NCBI RefSeq assembly: GCF_013416525.1 | Contig: NZ_JACCEM010000001.1 | Coordinates: forward strand, 496,001 to 560,000 | Origin: Parapusillimonas granuli | GTDB lineage: Bacteria; Pseudomonadota; Gammaproteobacteria; Burkholderiales; Burkholderiaceae_B | Direction of reading: 5' to 3' | Length of the DNA stretch: 64,000 nt | Shown here: in pieces, positions 54,977 through 64,000 of the stretch | How the letters are laid out: the number at the start of each line of letters is the position of its first letter | How positions within the stretch are numbered: the stretch's first letter is position 1 | Position numbers and translations under genes: made by a program | Notes under the pieces: model-generated | What the model was told of the DNA's origin: nothing | Seen by the model: the letters and a program-made list of their open reading frames with translations, nothing else | Databases searched by the model: none

Positions 54977-54984
<8 letters not shown>

Positions 54985-56839
54985 GATTGGCTCCTGTAGG
55001 TAAAGAGACCGCGGCGCGGAAATTGCGGAAATGCAGGCGCCGGTCGTTTTCATAGGGAAAGATATCTTCGATGCGGCCTTGCGCCGCGCGGTCCCGGCAG
55101 GCTTGCCACCAGTCCGCGTCGAGCAGCTCGGCATGATGCTTCAGGAAGGCGGCCCTCACGCGCGGGTCGCCCAGCAGAAATACGCGAAATTCTTCTGGGA
55201 ATACGTCGTTCGGGCCGACCGGATACCACGGCTCGCTCGACATCTCGGCTTCGGGATTGGGCGCGGGTGGAATGCGCCGGAACTGCATTTCCGTCATCCG
55301 CTGAATTTCGTCGTAGTCATAGAATACAACGCGCCCCAGGCGCGTGACGCCGAAATTCTTGTACAGCATGTCGCCGGGGAAGATGTTGGCGGCGGCGAGT
55401 TCACGGATGGCGTTGCCGTACTGCTTCACGGCGGCTTCCAGCACGGCGTCGGACGCATGCGCCAGATAGAGATTCAAGGGTGTCATCCGGCGTTCGATAT
55501 ACACGTGGCGCAGGATGATGGCGTCGTCCTTTTCTTCGATCAGGCTGGGAACCTGGCTGCGCAATTCCGCCAGCAGGGCGTCCGAGAAGCGCGCGCGCGG
55601 CAACGCCACTTGCGAGTATTCCCAGGTGTCGGCCATGCGTCCGACCCGGTCGTGCTTCTTGACCATCTGGTATTTGCGGCGCACGGTGGCGTGGTCCATG
55701 CCGTCTTTGGCGATGCGGTCGCGTATCAGCTTGAAGACATAGGGGTACGAGGGCAGCGTGAACACGGTCATGACCAGGCCCCGTATGCCCGGCGCGACGT
55801 CGAAGGCGTCGTGCGAATGCGCCAGGTGGTGCAGGAAATCGCGGTAGAACAGCGTCTTGCCCTGCTTCTGCAGCCCGATGGCGCTGTACAGTTCCGCCTT
55901 GGGCTTGCGCGGCAGCAGGCTGGACAGGAAGCCGACGTAGGCGGCCGGCGTTTCCATGTCGACCAGGAAATAGGCCCGGGCGAAGCTGAACAAGGTGCTC
56001 AGGTCATCCGCCGTGTGCAGCAGCGCATCCAGCTGGATATGGCCCGACGGCGTGCGCAGCAGCGCGATCGCGAAAGGGTGGATGGCGCCCTGGTTGATCA
56101 GGCGGCCCACCACATAAGCGCCTTTATTCCGGAAGAACAGCGAATTCAGGACGTGGATCTGGCAGTCGGCGGCGATGCGCCGGCCCGCGCCGCGCGGCAG
56201 CGCAGAGCACAAGCGCCTGAGCGCCATGCGCGCCAGCCTGCGGGCGTCGGCGGGCAGGTCCAGGAAGGGAGCCGCCAGGCCGAAATCGGCGATCATCCGG
56301 ATCAGGGATTTTTCCAGCCCTTCCTGGCTCGGGTAGTACACGCGGTAGGAAGGCAGCTTGCCGTCCAGGTATTCCGTGGCCACCGCCGGGCGCACGAAGA
56401 GGAAGTCATTGTGGAAATAGTCGCGGTGCAGCACGCGGCAGGACACGGAATTGAAAAACGTCTCGGCGCATTCGGGCTGCCGGTGGCCCGACAGCAGCGA
56501 GACGAATTCGCTTTTGACGTCCTGCCAGAAGGCGACCTGGTCGGGGTCCAGGCTGCGGCCGGGCTCGGGGCGGCGGGCCTCGCCGCCTTTCAGGGCCGCG
56601 CCGAGCAGCGCCGTGCATTCCCGGACCCGGGTGTCGTAGTATTCGATGCGCTCGCTGGACAGCTGCTGTATGCCGCGCCAGTCGCCCGATTCGAACAGTG
56701 CCTTGGCGCGCTGCGCCCCATAGCGGAACAAGGCATAGTGCCGGTTGAAACCATCCAGCAGAGCCTGGGCCACGGCCCGCGGCTGCGGGTTGCGGCGCCC
56801 GACGGGCTCGATGCGTTGATGGTCTCCGGCGAAGTTCAT
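54977..56839 (-). CDS. aceK: isocitrate dehydrogenase kinase/phosphatase
   Basis: A 620-residue bifunctional AceK, which phosphorylates isocitrate dehydrogenase to divert isocitrate to the glyoxylate shunt and dephosphorylates it when acetate is gone. AQALLDGFNRHYALFRYGAQ (N-terminal regulatory domain), GKTLFYRDFLHHLAHSHDAF, KKHDRVGRMADTWEYSQVAL and DKLYKNFGVTRLGRVVFYDY-type kinase residues (here GDMLYKNFGVTRLGRVVFYD) are recognisable. In enterobacteria aceK follows aceBA; here it lies in a leucine-catabolic operon, 101 bp after isovaleryl-CoA dehydrogenase and overlapping the thiolase gene. Confidence 0.96.
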
Positions 56840-56940
56840 GCGATTCCTCGGTTCGGGGGCGGTGGCCGATTACCGCGCCATGCTATGCTGCATTGCAACA
56901 TAGCATGGCCCGCGTTTTTCGGCTAGTGGTCTGGTCATGA

Positions 56941-58119
56941 TCAGGCGGTTTCGTTGAAAAGTTCGCGGCCGATCAACATGCGGCGGATCTCGCTGGTGCC
57001 GGCGCCGATTTCATACAGCTTGGCATCGCGCCACAGGCGGCCGGTGGGATATTCATTGATGTAGCCGTTGCCGCCCAGTATCTGTATGCCCTCGCCGGCC
57101 ATCCAGGTGGCTTTTTCGGCGGTGTACAAAATGACGGCCGCGCAGTCTTTGCGCACCTGGCGCACGTGCTGGCTGCCGAGCTTGTCCAGGTTGCGGCCGA
57201 CGGCGTAGCAGAAGGCGCGGCTGGCCTGCAGCGTGGTGTACAGATCGGCCATTTTCGCCTGGATGAGCTGAAATTCGCCGATGGCCTGGCCGAACTGCTT
57301 GCGCTCGTGCACATAGGGCACGACCACGTCCATGACGGCCTGCATGATGCCCAGCGGGCCGCCCGCCAGCACGGCGCGTTCGTAGTCCAGGCCGCTCATC
57401 AGCACCTTGACGCCTTCGTTGACCGCGCCCAGCACGTTTTCCTCGGGCACCTCGCAGTCCTGGAACACCAGTTCGCCGGTATGGCTGCCGCGCATGCCCA
57501 GCTTGTCGAGCTTCTGGGCCACCGAAAAGCCTTTGAACCCCTTTTCGACGAGGAAGGCGGTGATGCCGCGTTGCCGGGCTTGCGGGTCGGTCTTGGCGTA
57601 GACCACCAGGGTGTCGGCATCCGGACCATTGGTGATCCACATTTTCGTGCCGTTCAGCACGTAGCGGTCGCCTTGCTTTTCCGCGCGCAGCTTCATGCTG
57701 ACCACGTCGGAACCTGCGCCCGGCTCGCTCATGGCCAGGGCGCCGACGTGTTCGCCGGACAGCAGCCGGGGCAGGTATTTGCGCTTCTGGGCCTCGGTGC
57801 CGTTGCGGTGGATCTGGTTCACGCACAGATTGGAATGGGCGCCATAGGACAGCCCGATGGAGGCGCTGGCGCGCGAGATTTCCTCCATGGCGATCATGTG
57901 CGCCCAATAGCCCATGGCGCTGCCGCCGTATTCTTCGCCGACCGTCATGCCCAGCAGCCCCAGGTCGCCGAATTTGCGCCACAAGCCCATGGGAAACTGG
58001 TCGCTGCGGTCGGCCTCGGCCGCAAGCGGCGCGATTTCCGCCTGGGCGAAGTGATGCACCGTGTCGCGCAGCATTTCAAGGTCGGGACCAAGGTCGAAAT
58101 CCAGGCCGGGTAGATTCAT
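56941..58119 (-). CDS. liuA: isovaleryl-CoA dehydrogenase
   Basis: A 392-residue acyl-CoA dehydrogenase of the isovaleryl type. The catalytic Glu is at 247 in [13 protein letters not shown], the position (254 in the human enzyme) specific to isovaleryl-CoA dehydrogenases. [39 protein letters not shown] and [20 protein letters not shown] are family segments. It oxidises isovaleryl-CoA to 3-methylcrotonyl-CoA, the substrate of LiuBD. The ATG at 58119 has GGAGCTCACC upstream. It is the first gene of the operon, behind a palindromic control site. Confidence 0.95.
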   Translation of the reverse strand: MNLPGLDFDLGPDLEMLRDTVHHFAQAEIAPLAAEADRSDQFPMGLWRKFGDLGLLGMTVGEEYGGSAMGYWAHMIAMEEISRASASIGLSYGAHSNLCVNQIHRNGTEAQKRKYLPRLLSGEHVGALAMSEPGAGSDVVSMKLRAEKQGDRYVLNGTKMWITNGPDADTLVVYAKTDPQARQRGITAFLVEKGFKGFSVAQKLDKLGMRGSHTGELVFQDCEVPEENVLGAVNEGVKVLMSGLDYERAVLAGGPLGIMQAVMDVVVPYVHERKQFGQAIGEFQLIQAKMADLYTTLQASRAFCYAVGRNLDKLGSQHVRQVRKDCAAVILYTAEKATWMAGEGIQILGGNGYINEYPTGRLWRDAKLYEIGAGTSEIRRMLIGRELFNETA

Positions 58120-58183
58120 GGTGAGCTCCGTTGTCAAGCGGGTAAGGAAAGAGGGGACAGCACTGCGCATCTTGGCATGGAAC

Positions 58184-58211
58184 ACTATATTCCGTTTACG
58201 TAAACGTAAAC
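58184..58211 (-). promoter_or_regulatory. probable Liu-type regulator site and promoter of the leucine operon
   Basis: GTTTACGTAAAC (58194-58205) is a perfect palindrome, followed by a further GTAAAC (58206-58211). On the minus strand TATAGT (58189-58184) is a good -10 box, placing the palindrome over the -35/spacer region, about 75 bp upstream of the liuA start. TTTACGTAAACG-type palindromes are what I recall for LiuR/LiuQ sites in proteobacterial leucine operons. No Liu regulator gene is in the window; binding is inferred. Confidence 0.5.
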
Positions 58212-58246
58212 CATGGGCGTTTTCCCTAAACCTCGTTCGTCATCGC

Positions 58247-58690
58247 TCAGGCTCCGTCCGGGTCCCGCGCCTTCAGCCGTTTCATGATCGCCTGGGCGCT
58301 GCCCACCAGAACATCGTCGGCGTGCAGCGACCCGCCCAGGAAAATCAGCGAGCCCGATTCATGGTCGACGCGGCCGCGCGCCACCAGCAGCTGGCCGGCC
58401 CGTGAGGGGCCCAGGAAGTTCATGTTCAGCTGCACCGTGACGCAGGGCAGGCGGCCGGCGCGGTCCCAGGCGATGGTGCTCAGGGCATGGTCCATGAGGG
58501 CCGCCAGGGTGCCGCCGTGCACCATGCCCGCCCGGTTCAGGTGCTCGTCGCGCAATTCGATGGCATAGGCCCAGCCGCCGGGTTCGCGCCGCGACATCAG
58601 CGGGCCCAGCGTGCCCATGAGCCCCGATTGCGCATGGACGCGCCACGGCGAGGGCGGGTTCGCCTCGGGGGCGCGGTCCGGTTGGGTCAT
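58247..58690 (-). CDS. PaaI-type hotdog thioesterase
   Basis: A 147-residue hotdog-fold acyl-CoA thioesterase. NRAGMVHGGTLAALMDHALS carries the HGG motif and the Asp of PaaI-like enzymes. VTVQLNMNFLGPSRAGQLLV is the second conserved block. It would hydrolyse a small or aromatic acyl-CoA. It lies 4 bp after the IclR gene on the same strand and 127 bp from the divergently placed liu promoter region. It probably serves the CaiB/MaoC/ligase cassette to the right rather than leucine breakdown. Confidence 0.87.
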   Translation of the reverse strand: MTQPDRAPEANPPSPWRVHAQSGLMGTLGPLMSRREPGGWAYAIELRDEHLNRAGMVHGGTLAALMDHALSTIAWDRAGRLPCVTVQLNMNFLGPSRAGQLLVARGRVDHESGSLIFLGGSLHADDVLVGSAQAIMKRLKARDPDGA

Positions 58691-58694
58691 GGCG

Positions 58695-59495
58695 TCATTC
58701 CAGTGAAAAAAGCTGCCGGGACAGATTCGCGGCATGCGTCTTCAGTTCCCGGATCAGATCCTGTGTCTCGGCCTCCGACAGCTGATTGACGATGCTGGCC
58801 ACCACGATGGTGTGCGTGATGTGCGCTTGCGCATCCAGCACCGGCACGGCGATCAAGGTGATGCCGGCGATGTAGTTGCCCTGGTCGAAGCTGTAGCCCT
58901 GGGCCCGCGAGGCCTCGACTTCGCGCCACCAGTCTTCGAAGCTCAGCGGCTGCTGCCAGCGCAGGGACGCGAATTGCGCCTGGATCTCTTTCAAGGAATG
59001 CTGGCTGAATGCCGCGACCAGCCGGCCCGTGGCGCTGATCAGGCCCGGGAAGCGGCTGCCCACGTCCACGTGCAGGCGGAAGGGCAGCTTGGAGCGCGAC
59101 AGCGCCGTGACCACCATCTGGCTGAGGTCCACCACTTCGACGCCGATCGCGGTGACGCTCCAGCGCCGCGCCAGGTCGTCCAGGATGGGCTGCGCGAGCT
59201 GCGCGAAATGGTTGGTCTCCAGCACGCCGCGCGCCAGCGCCAGCATGCCCGCCCCCAGCCGGTAGCGCTTCGAGGCGGGGTCGAAGCTCAGCAGCTTCTC
59301 GGCCGTCAGGGCGCGCAGGATGTGCAGGCAGGTGCTGGGCACCAGGCCGAGCTCGTCCGAGATGGACTTGACGTTCATGGGTTCCTTGGTGCGGCCCAGC
59401 AGGCGCAGGATGGCGACCGCCCTGGTCACGGCCGGCACCGGGCGTATGCGCGGCCCGGACCGGACGGGGGCGGCGTTGTCTTGGATGTCTGTCAT
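58695..59495 (-). CDS. IclR family transcriptional regulator
   Basis: A 266-residue IclR regulator. The winged helix is at about 22-80 (AVTRAVAILRLLGRTKEPMN, then ISDELGLVPSTCLHILRALT). The effector domain contains IGVEVVDLSQMVVTALSRSK. The ATG at 59495 begins MTDIQDNAAP. It is followed by the thioesterase gene (4-bp gap) and preceded by the Bug gene (101-bp gap), all on the minus strand. It likely controls the 64-59.6 kb cassette and/or the thioesterase. Confidence 0.92.
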   Translation of the reverse strand: MTDIQDNAAPVRSGPRIRPVPAVTRAVAILRLLGRTKEPMNVKSISDELGLVPSTCLHILRALTAEKLLSFDPASKRYRLGAGMLALARGVLETNHFAQLAQPILDDLARRWSVTAIGVEVVDLSQMVVTALSRSKLPFRLHVDVGSRFPGLISATGRLVAAFSQHSLKEIQAQFASLRWQQPLSFEDWWREVEASRAQGYSFDQGNYIAGITLIAVPVLDAQAHITHTIVVASIVNQLSEAETQDLIRELKTHAANLSRQLFSLE

Positions 59496-59596
59496 GCTGG
59501 AAACCGTAGCGGATGAACGCGCATTGTGCAATGCAAGATTCTATCAAGCCTGTGTATGGCGCCTCATCCGCGTTTTCCAGCACCCTGTTCATGGAG

Positions 59597-60565
59597 TCAG
59601 TCGATCTTGATCCCAGCCTTCTTGATGATGGGGCCCCATTTTTCCTGTTCGGCCCGGACGAAGCTGGCCAGGTCCTTCGGCGTGCCGCCGCCGGTGTCCA
59701 GGCCCATCGCCAGCAGGCGTTCCTGGGTTTCGGGCATGGCGAAGAACTTCTGCAGTTCCAGGTTGAGCTTGGTGACGACATCGGCCGGCGTGCCCTTGGG
59801 GGCGAACAGGGCGTTCCAGGCGATGACCTCGAAGCCCGGCAGGCCCTGGCTGGCCACGGTGGGGACGCCGGGCAGCAGCTTGGTTTCGGACTTGCTGGTG
59901 ACGGCGATGGCGCGCAGCTTGGCGCCGTCGATCTGCGGGCGCGCGGCGGTGATGGTGTCGATGGACAGCGGGATCTGCCCGCCGATCACATTGGTCATGG
60001 CCATGGACGAGCCCTTGTAGGGCACGCCGAACAGCGGGGCGCCGCTTTGCTCTTTCAAGAGCTCGTAGACCAGCCGCGACGTGGTGCTGGGCATGCCGAT
60101 ATCGGCCGCGCGCCCTTCGCTCTTGGCCTTGTTGATGATGTCGGTGGTGGTCTTGAATGGCGAGTCGGCCTTGGTGACCAGGACCATGGGGAAAGTCCCG
60201 ACGAGGATGACGGGCTCGAAATCCTTCACCGGGTCGAAGCCGAGGGACGAATACAGGAAGGCGTTCAGGTTGTGGGTGGCGTTCGTGCCCATGGTCAGGG
60301 TGTAGCCGTCGGGCTCGGCCCGCGCGGCGGCCTGCGTGCCGATATTGCCGCCGGCGCCGCCTTTGTTTTCGACGTAGAAGGTCTGGCCCATGGCTTTGGT
60401 CAGGTGGTCGGCCACGTATCTGGAGATGGTGTCCGTGCCCTGGCCGGCCTGGTAGGCGACGAGGATCTTGACGGGCTTGTCGGGGTAGCCCGCGGCGTGG
60501 GCCGGAACTGTGCCCAGCATGGCCAGGACTGCCGCGCCGGCGATCGATTTGAATTTGGTGTGCAT
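59597..60565 (-). CDS. Bug/TctC-family periplasmic solute-binding protein
   Basis: A 322-residue TctC/Bug protein with signal peptide MHTKFKSIAGAAVLAMLGTV ending PAHA. Segments VKILVAYQAGQGTDTISRYV, FYVENKGGAGGNIGTQAAAR and VPYKGSSMAMTNVIGGQIPL are typical. It follows the CaiB gene by 46 bp. It is the last receptor of the acyl-CoA synthetase/MaoC/CaiB cassette and probably binds the acid that cassette degrades. Confidence 0.93.
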   Translation of the reverse strand: MHTKFKSIAGAAVLAMLGTVPAHAAGYPDKPVKILVAYQAGQGTDTISRYVADHLTKAMGQTFYVENKGGAGGNIGTQAAARAEPDGYTLTMGTNATHNLNAFLYSSLGFDPVKDFEPVILVGTFPMVLVTKADSPFKTTTDIINKAKSEGRAADIGMPSTTSRLVYELLKEQSGAPLFGVPYKGSSMAMTNVIGGQIPLSIDTITAARPQIDGAKLRAIAVTSKSETKLLPGVPTVASQGLPGFEVIAWNALFAPKGTPADVVTKLNLELQKFFAMPETQERLLAMGLDTGGGTPKDLASFVRAEQEKWGPIIKKAGIKID

Positions 60566-60611
60566 GGTTTGTCTCCTTGGTTGTTATGAGGCTTTGGTGG
60601 CTGCGCCCCGC

Positions 60612-61811
60612 CTATGGGTCGGACGGGCAGGGCAGCGCCGCGCCGCCGTGCTTGATGGCGCGGTGTTCGTCGAAATCCGGGGGGCGGGCGCCCGGCGCTC
60701 CGGGAGTGTCCGACAGGCGGATGGGCACGCCCAGCCCTTTGTAGTCGGGCCGGTCCACGACCATGCCGCGATGGCGGGTATGGGCCTGGGCCAGCGCTTC
60801 CGGCACGGTGTTCACGGGCCCGGCCGGTATGCCTTGTTGCATGAGCATGTCGCACAAAGGCGCTTTTTCCCAGTTTTCCAGGACGCTTTCGATTTCCTCC
60901 CGCAGGCGCGGGCGGTTCTTGAGCCTTTGCGCGTTGGAGCAGAAATCGGGGTGCTCGGCGAGTTCGGGCTTGCCGATGCAGCGGCAGAATTTGTGGAACT
61001 GAGGCTCGTTCAGTATGCCCAGGAACACCAGGCCGTCGCGGGTCTTGAAGCTGTCGTAGGGAGCGATGTTGGGGTGCGCGCTGCCCAGCAGCTGCGGCGG
61101 CTGCCCGGACTGCAGCCAGTTCGCCGCATGGGGCACCAGCAGGCTGAGCGCCGTATCGAACAGCGTGGCTTCCACGCGCTGCGCCTTGCCGCTGCGCTCG
61201 CGCGCCAGCAAGGCCATGAGTATGCCCGAGAACGCCGTATAGGCCGTGAGGTGGTCCACGACCGGGATGCCGATGCGGGTGGGCCCGGTTTCCGGCGAAC
61301 CGTTGATGCTCATCAGCCCGCAGATGGCCTGCAGCACGGCGTCGTACCCGGGCAGCCCGCCCAGCGGGCCGGTGGCGCCGAACCCGCTGATGCTGCAATA
61401 GACCAGACGCGGGTAGCGTTGCGCCAGGTGGCCTTCGTATCCCAGGCCCCATTTCTCCATGGTGGCGGGCAGGAAGTTCTCGACCAGCACGTCGGCGTCG
61501 CGCAGCAGCGTGAACAGCACTTCCTGGTCTTCGGCCCGGGACAGGTCCAGCGCGATCGCCTGCTTGCCGCGATTCAGCGCGGAGAAATAGGCGGCGTTGC
61601 CGCGCTCGTCGAAGGGCGGCCCCAATTTGCGGGTTTCGTCGCCGAAGGGCGGTTCGACCTTGATGACGGTGGCGCCGTGGTCCGCCAGCATTTGCGTGCA
61701 CAGCGGGCCGGCCAGCACGCGGGACAAGTCCACCACGCGCACGCCCCGCAGCGCGCCGGCGCCTTCGGACGCGGCGGGCCAGACCGTGTCCTGGGCTTGG
61801 GGGGCGGCCAT
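60612..61811 (-). CDS. CaiB/BaiF (class III) CoA-transferase
   Basis: A 399-residue family III CoA-transferase. VRVVDLSRVLAGPLCTQMLA, GATVIKVEPPFGDETRKLGP and the active-site block GGLPGYDAVLQAICGLMSIN (with the catalytic Asp) are clear. It starts 1 bp after the MaoC-type gene stop. With an AMP-forming ligase in the same cassette, the pathway appears to have two ways of making acyl-CoA, or the transferase acts on a later intermediate. Substrate unknown. Confidence 0.92.
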   Translation of the reverse strand: MAAPQAQDTVWPAASEGAGALRGVRVVDLSRVLAGPLCTQMLADHGATVIKVEPPFGDETRKLGPPFDERGNAAYFSALNRGKQAIALDLSRAEDQEVLFTLLRDADVLVENFLPATMEKWGLGYEGHLAQRYPRLVYCSISGFGATGPLGGLPGYDAVLQAICGLMSINGSPETGPTRIGIPVVDHLTAYTAFSGILMALLARERSGKAQRVEATLFDTALSLLVPHAANWLQSGQPPQLLGSAHPNIAPYDSFKTRDGLVFLGILNEPQFHKFCRCIGKPELAEHPDFCSNAQRLKNRPRLREEIESVLENWEKAPLCDMLMQQGIPAGPVNTVPEALAQAHTRHRGMVVDRPDYKGLGVPIRLSDTPGAPGARPPDFDEHRAIKHGGAALPCPSDP

Positions 61812-61812
61812 G

Positions 61813-62949
61813 TCAGCCGCGGCTCGGGAGCTGGACGACGCCCGTCCCGATGACCGAAAGTTCGTCGTCTTGATTGCGGCCTTCCTGTTCGATCTCGACC
61901 AGGTGCCGCCCTTCGCTTTCGTATTTCCTGGTGACCTTGCCCTTGATGAACAGCATGTCGCCTTCTGGATTGTGGCGGCGGACCTTGCACAGGGACTTGT
62001 GCAGGAAGCCGTCGTCGCCCATCCAGTTGGTCAGGTGGTGGGTCAGCCAGGAGTTGCGTTCGGGGCCGTAGTCATAGGCGCCGGGCGCGCCGACCTCGAG
62101 CGCGAAATCCTCTTCCCAGTGGACGCGCTCGGGCACGTCGGGGATGCCGAAGCGGTTCTTGATGCCCACGCCCGGATGGGCGTCGATGAGCTGCCACGCC
62201 AGCTTGTTGGCCCGGATGTAGAGGCCGCCCCAGCCCTGCGCATAGGCGATGAAGCCCGTGACGGTCATGGGGCCCTTGAACAGGACGGGCAGTTCGTCGC
62301 CGACGTTGACGTCTTCCCAGTAGCGTGGCGTGGCGCCGCGGATTTCTTCCTGGGCATAGAGCTTGTAGGCTTCGCGCAGCTCTTCGTCGGTGTAGCGCCG
62401 CGGTGCGCGTTCGCGGACTTCCTTGTACTTGGTGCCGACTTCGCGAGCATGGTCGCGCTCGGTGCGGAAGCACCAGCTGTCGGCCTCGGCGATGCGGTCG
62501 CCGTCCTGGTTGTAGAACTGGACGTTGTAGATCTGCTGGATGGCGCGGCCGGCGAAGCGGGTCTCGTGGGGAATCAGGGCCTTGAGCGTGGCTTCGGAAA
62601 AGATTTCATCGTTGCGGCGCACGGTCTTGTGCCAGGTCCAGTCGGCGCCGGACCACATGGCGTGGACGCCGGGCAGGCCGCCGACGTAGCCGGACACGAT
62701 GCGGTTGGTGGCGAAGAGAAAGCTGGGCAGGGCGATGATGCCGCCGTGCCTGGTTTTGGCGGCATAGTCGGGGTCGCACCAGAGCGGGTTGTCGTCGCCG
62801 ATGCCGTGGGCATAGTGGCGGATGTTGTCGCGGGTGGCTTCGTGGCACCAGGGCTCGACGGTTTCGGTGATCTTCACGCCGATGCGGCGGCTGAGGGCTT
62901 CGAGATCGTGCTCGGTGATTTTCGGGAAGCTGCGGGTTGGCATGTCCAT
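61813..62949 (-). CDS. MaoC/hotdog acyl-CoA dehydratase-like protein
   Basis: A 378-residue double-hotdog protein. The N-terminal half (EATRDNIRHYAHGIGDDNPL, then WCDPDYAAKTRHGGIIALPS) matches MaoC/FAS1-dehydratase-like domains with the conserved D-x-N-P-L. The second half contains RYWEDVNVGDELPVLFKGPM and TGFIAYAQGWGGLYIRANKL. Such proteins hydrate enoyl-CoAs or dehydrate hydroxyacyl-CoAs. Two in-frame ATGs (62949 and 62943) are possible starts. It lies 38 bp after the acyl-CoA synthetase gene and 1 bp before the CoA-transferase. Confidence 0.85.
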   Translation of the reverse strand: MDMPTRSFPKITEHDLEALSRRIGVKITETVEPWCHEATRDNIRHYAHGIGDDNPLWCDPDYAAKTRHGGIIALPSFLFATNRIVSGYVGGLPGVHAMWSGADWTWHKTVRRNDEIFSEATLKALIPHETRFAGRAIQQIYNVQFYNQDGDRIAEADSWCFRTERDHAREVGTKYKEVRERAPRRYTDEELREAYKLYAQEEIRGATPRYWEDVNVGDELPVLFKGPMTVTGFIAYAQGWGGLYIRANKLAWQLIDAHPGVGIKNRFGIPDVPERVHWEEDFALEVGAPGAYDYGPERNSWLTHHLTNWMGDDGFLHKSLCKVRRHNPEGDMLFIKGKVTRKYESEGRHLVEIEQEGRNQDDELSVIGTGVVQLPSRG

Positions 62950-62987
62950 GGTTGCTCCTGGTGGTCTGTTCTGGGTGTCTGTTGCGG

Positions 62988-64000
62988 TTAGGGGATGGTG
63001 TGCTCGGCCTCGGGCAGGCTGTTCCGGACTTCCTGTTCGCGCAGTTTCTTGCGATGGATCTTGCCCGCCGGCGTCTTGGGCAGTTCGGACACGAAGGCGA
63101 TGTGGCGGGGGTATTCGTGCTGGCTCAGGCGGGACCGGACGGTGTCCTGGATTTCCTGCTTCAGCTGTTCGTCGCCCGGGCGTTTGGCGATGACGAAGGC
63201 CTTGACCACTTGCCCGCGCAATTCGTCGGGGACGCCGATGGCGGCCGCTTCGAGCACGTCGGGGTGCTTCAGGATGGCGTCCTCGATCTCCACCGCGCTC
63301 ATCGTCCAGCCGGCCGAGATGATCACGTCGTCGGCGCGGCCGGCGTGATAGAAATAGCCGTCTTCGTCGGTGCGGCCGAGGTCTTTGGTGGCGATCCATT
63401 TGCCCCGGCGCAGGACTTTCATTTCACCGACCACGCCCGGCGGGCAGACCTTGCCGTCCGCGTCCTGCACCTCGACGACGCCGCCCGGTATGGGCTTGCC
63501 CAGGGCGCCGTGCTTCACGGGGAAATCTTCGGCGCCGGGATAGGACACCAGGATCACGCCGATTTCGGTCGTGCCGTACATGCTGCAGACCTGGGTGCCG
63601 AACAGTTCTTCGATGAAGGTTTCCGTGGCGCCGTCTATGGGTTCGCCGGTGAAGGAAAGCTTCTGGATGCTGTAGGAATGGGCGCGGGCGTCGGGACTGT
63701 TGCGGATCATCCGGTAATGGGTGGCGGCGGCCGACATGTTCGTGAACCGGTGTTCGCTCAGCGCACGAAGCAGCCGGCTTGCGTTGAACTTGCCCGAGAA
63801 CGCGCCTATGGTCAGGCCCAGCGCCAGGGGCGCCAGCGTGCCGTGCCACAGCCCATGGCCCCAGGCGGGGGAGGATGGGCAGAAGTAGCGGTCGCCGGGG
63901 CGCAGCCCGGTTCCATAAAGCGCCGCCACCATCAGCGTGACCAGGGCCTTGTGGGTGTGCTTGATGGCGTCGGGCAGTTCGCGGGTGGTGCCGGAGGTGT
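62988..64000 (-). CDS. AMP-forming acyl-CoA synthetase, C-terminal part (runs off right edge)
   Basis: The minus-strand frame is open from the window edge to the stop at 62988. The first visible residues, TSGTTRELPDAIKHTHKAL, are the P-loop motif of the ANL adenylating family. Later come CSMYGTTEIGVILVSYPG, DEDGYFYHAGRADDVIISAG (the hinge Asp region) and PKTPAGKIHRKKLRE, which holds the C-terminal catalytic Lys. It converts a carboxylic acid to its CoA ester with ATP. About one third of a typical 540-residue protein is missing. The group resembles benzoate/acetate-CoA ligases; substrate is not clear. Confidence 0.92.
   Translation of the reverse strand, partial: TSGTTRELPDAIKHTHKALVTLMVAALYGTGLRPGDRYFCPSSPAWGHGLWHGTLAPLALGLTIGAFSGKFNASRLLRALSEHRFTNMSAAATHYRMIRNSPDARAHSYSIQKLSFTGEPIDGATETFIEELFGTQVCSMYGTTEIGVILVSYPGAEDFPVKHGALGKPIPGGVVEVQDADGKVCPPGVVGEMKVLRRGKWIATKDLGRTDEDGYFYHAGRADDVIISAGWTMSAVEIEDAILKHPDVLEAAAIGVPDELRGQVVKAFVIAKRPGDEQLKQEIQDTVRSRLSQHEYPRHIAFVSELPKTPAGKIHRKKLREQEVRNSLPEAEHTIP

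Overview
This is a GC-rich chromosomal window with coding on both strands and almost no non-coding space. No rRNA, tRNA, CRISPR array, prophage or insertion sequence was seen. The gene content suggests an Alcaligenaceae betaproteobacterium (Bordetella/Achromobacter type): five Bug/TctC-type periplasmic binding proteins without adjacent permeases, two TRAP transporters, many CoA-thioester catabolic cassettes each with a local regulator, Smg (DUF494), GluQ, malate synthase G and AceK. The genus is an inference from content.

Layout. 1-6.3 kb: a minus-strand cassette (Bug receptor, enoyl-CoA hydratase, CaiB-type CoA-transferase, HMG-CoA lyase-like enzyme, acyl-CoA dehydrogenase, start of an MmgE/PrpD protein) divergent from an IclR regulator. 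6.4-12.1 kb: malate synthase G, pterin carbinolamine dehydratase, an AEC carrier, then AMP nucleosidase with a nucleoside deoxyribosyltransferase. 12.2-18.5 kb: a TRAP transporter, a Bug protein and an M20D amidohydrolase, divergent from a LysR regulator. 18.5-24.4 kb: a SET-domain methyltransferase with a lysine-rich tail, an orphan acetolactate synthase, a second TRAP transporter and a TetR regulator. 24.5-31.7 kb: NDP-forming acyl-CoA ligase, two acyl-CoA dehydrogenases, an enoyl-CoA hydratase and two Bug proteins, headed by a 48-bp perfect palindrome. 31.9-39.9 kb: topoisomerase III with a histone-like tail and an SSB-like C-terminal tip, a large DUF2157/GDYxxLxY membrane protein, GluQ, Smg and a D-threonine-aldolase-type PLP enzyme.

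39.9-49.9 kb is the most unusual part. It looks like an ectoine uptake and degradation cluster: EhuABCD-like ABC transporter, DoeA, DoeB, DoeD and an EnuR-like MocR regulator. Its aldehyde dehydrogenase gene (doeC) carries a large in-frame internal deletion, and a 3-methylaspartate ammonia-lyase homologue with all expected catalytic residues is embedded in the operon. The stretch looks less GC-rich than its surroundings by eye.

50.1-58.1 kb: a leucine-degradation operon (isovaleryl-CoA dehydrogenase, thiolase, methylcrotonyl-CoA carboxylase subunits) with aceK inserted and translationally overlapped with the thiolase. Its promoter carries a palindrome of the kind expected for a Liu regulator. 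58.2-64 kb: a thioesterase, IclR regulator, Bug protein, CaiB transferase, MaoC-type dehydratase and the C-terminal part of an AMP-forming acyl-CoA synthetase.

Taken together the window is devoted to import of organic and amino acids, their activation to CoA thioesters and degradation to acetyl-CoA, with malate synthase G and AceK handling the glyoxylate-shunt side.
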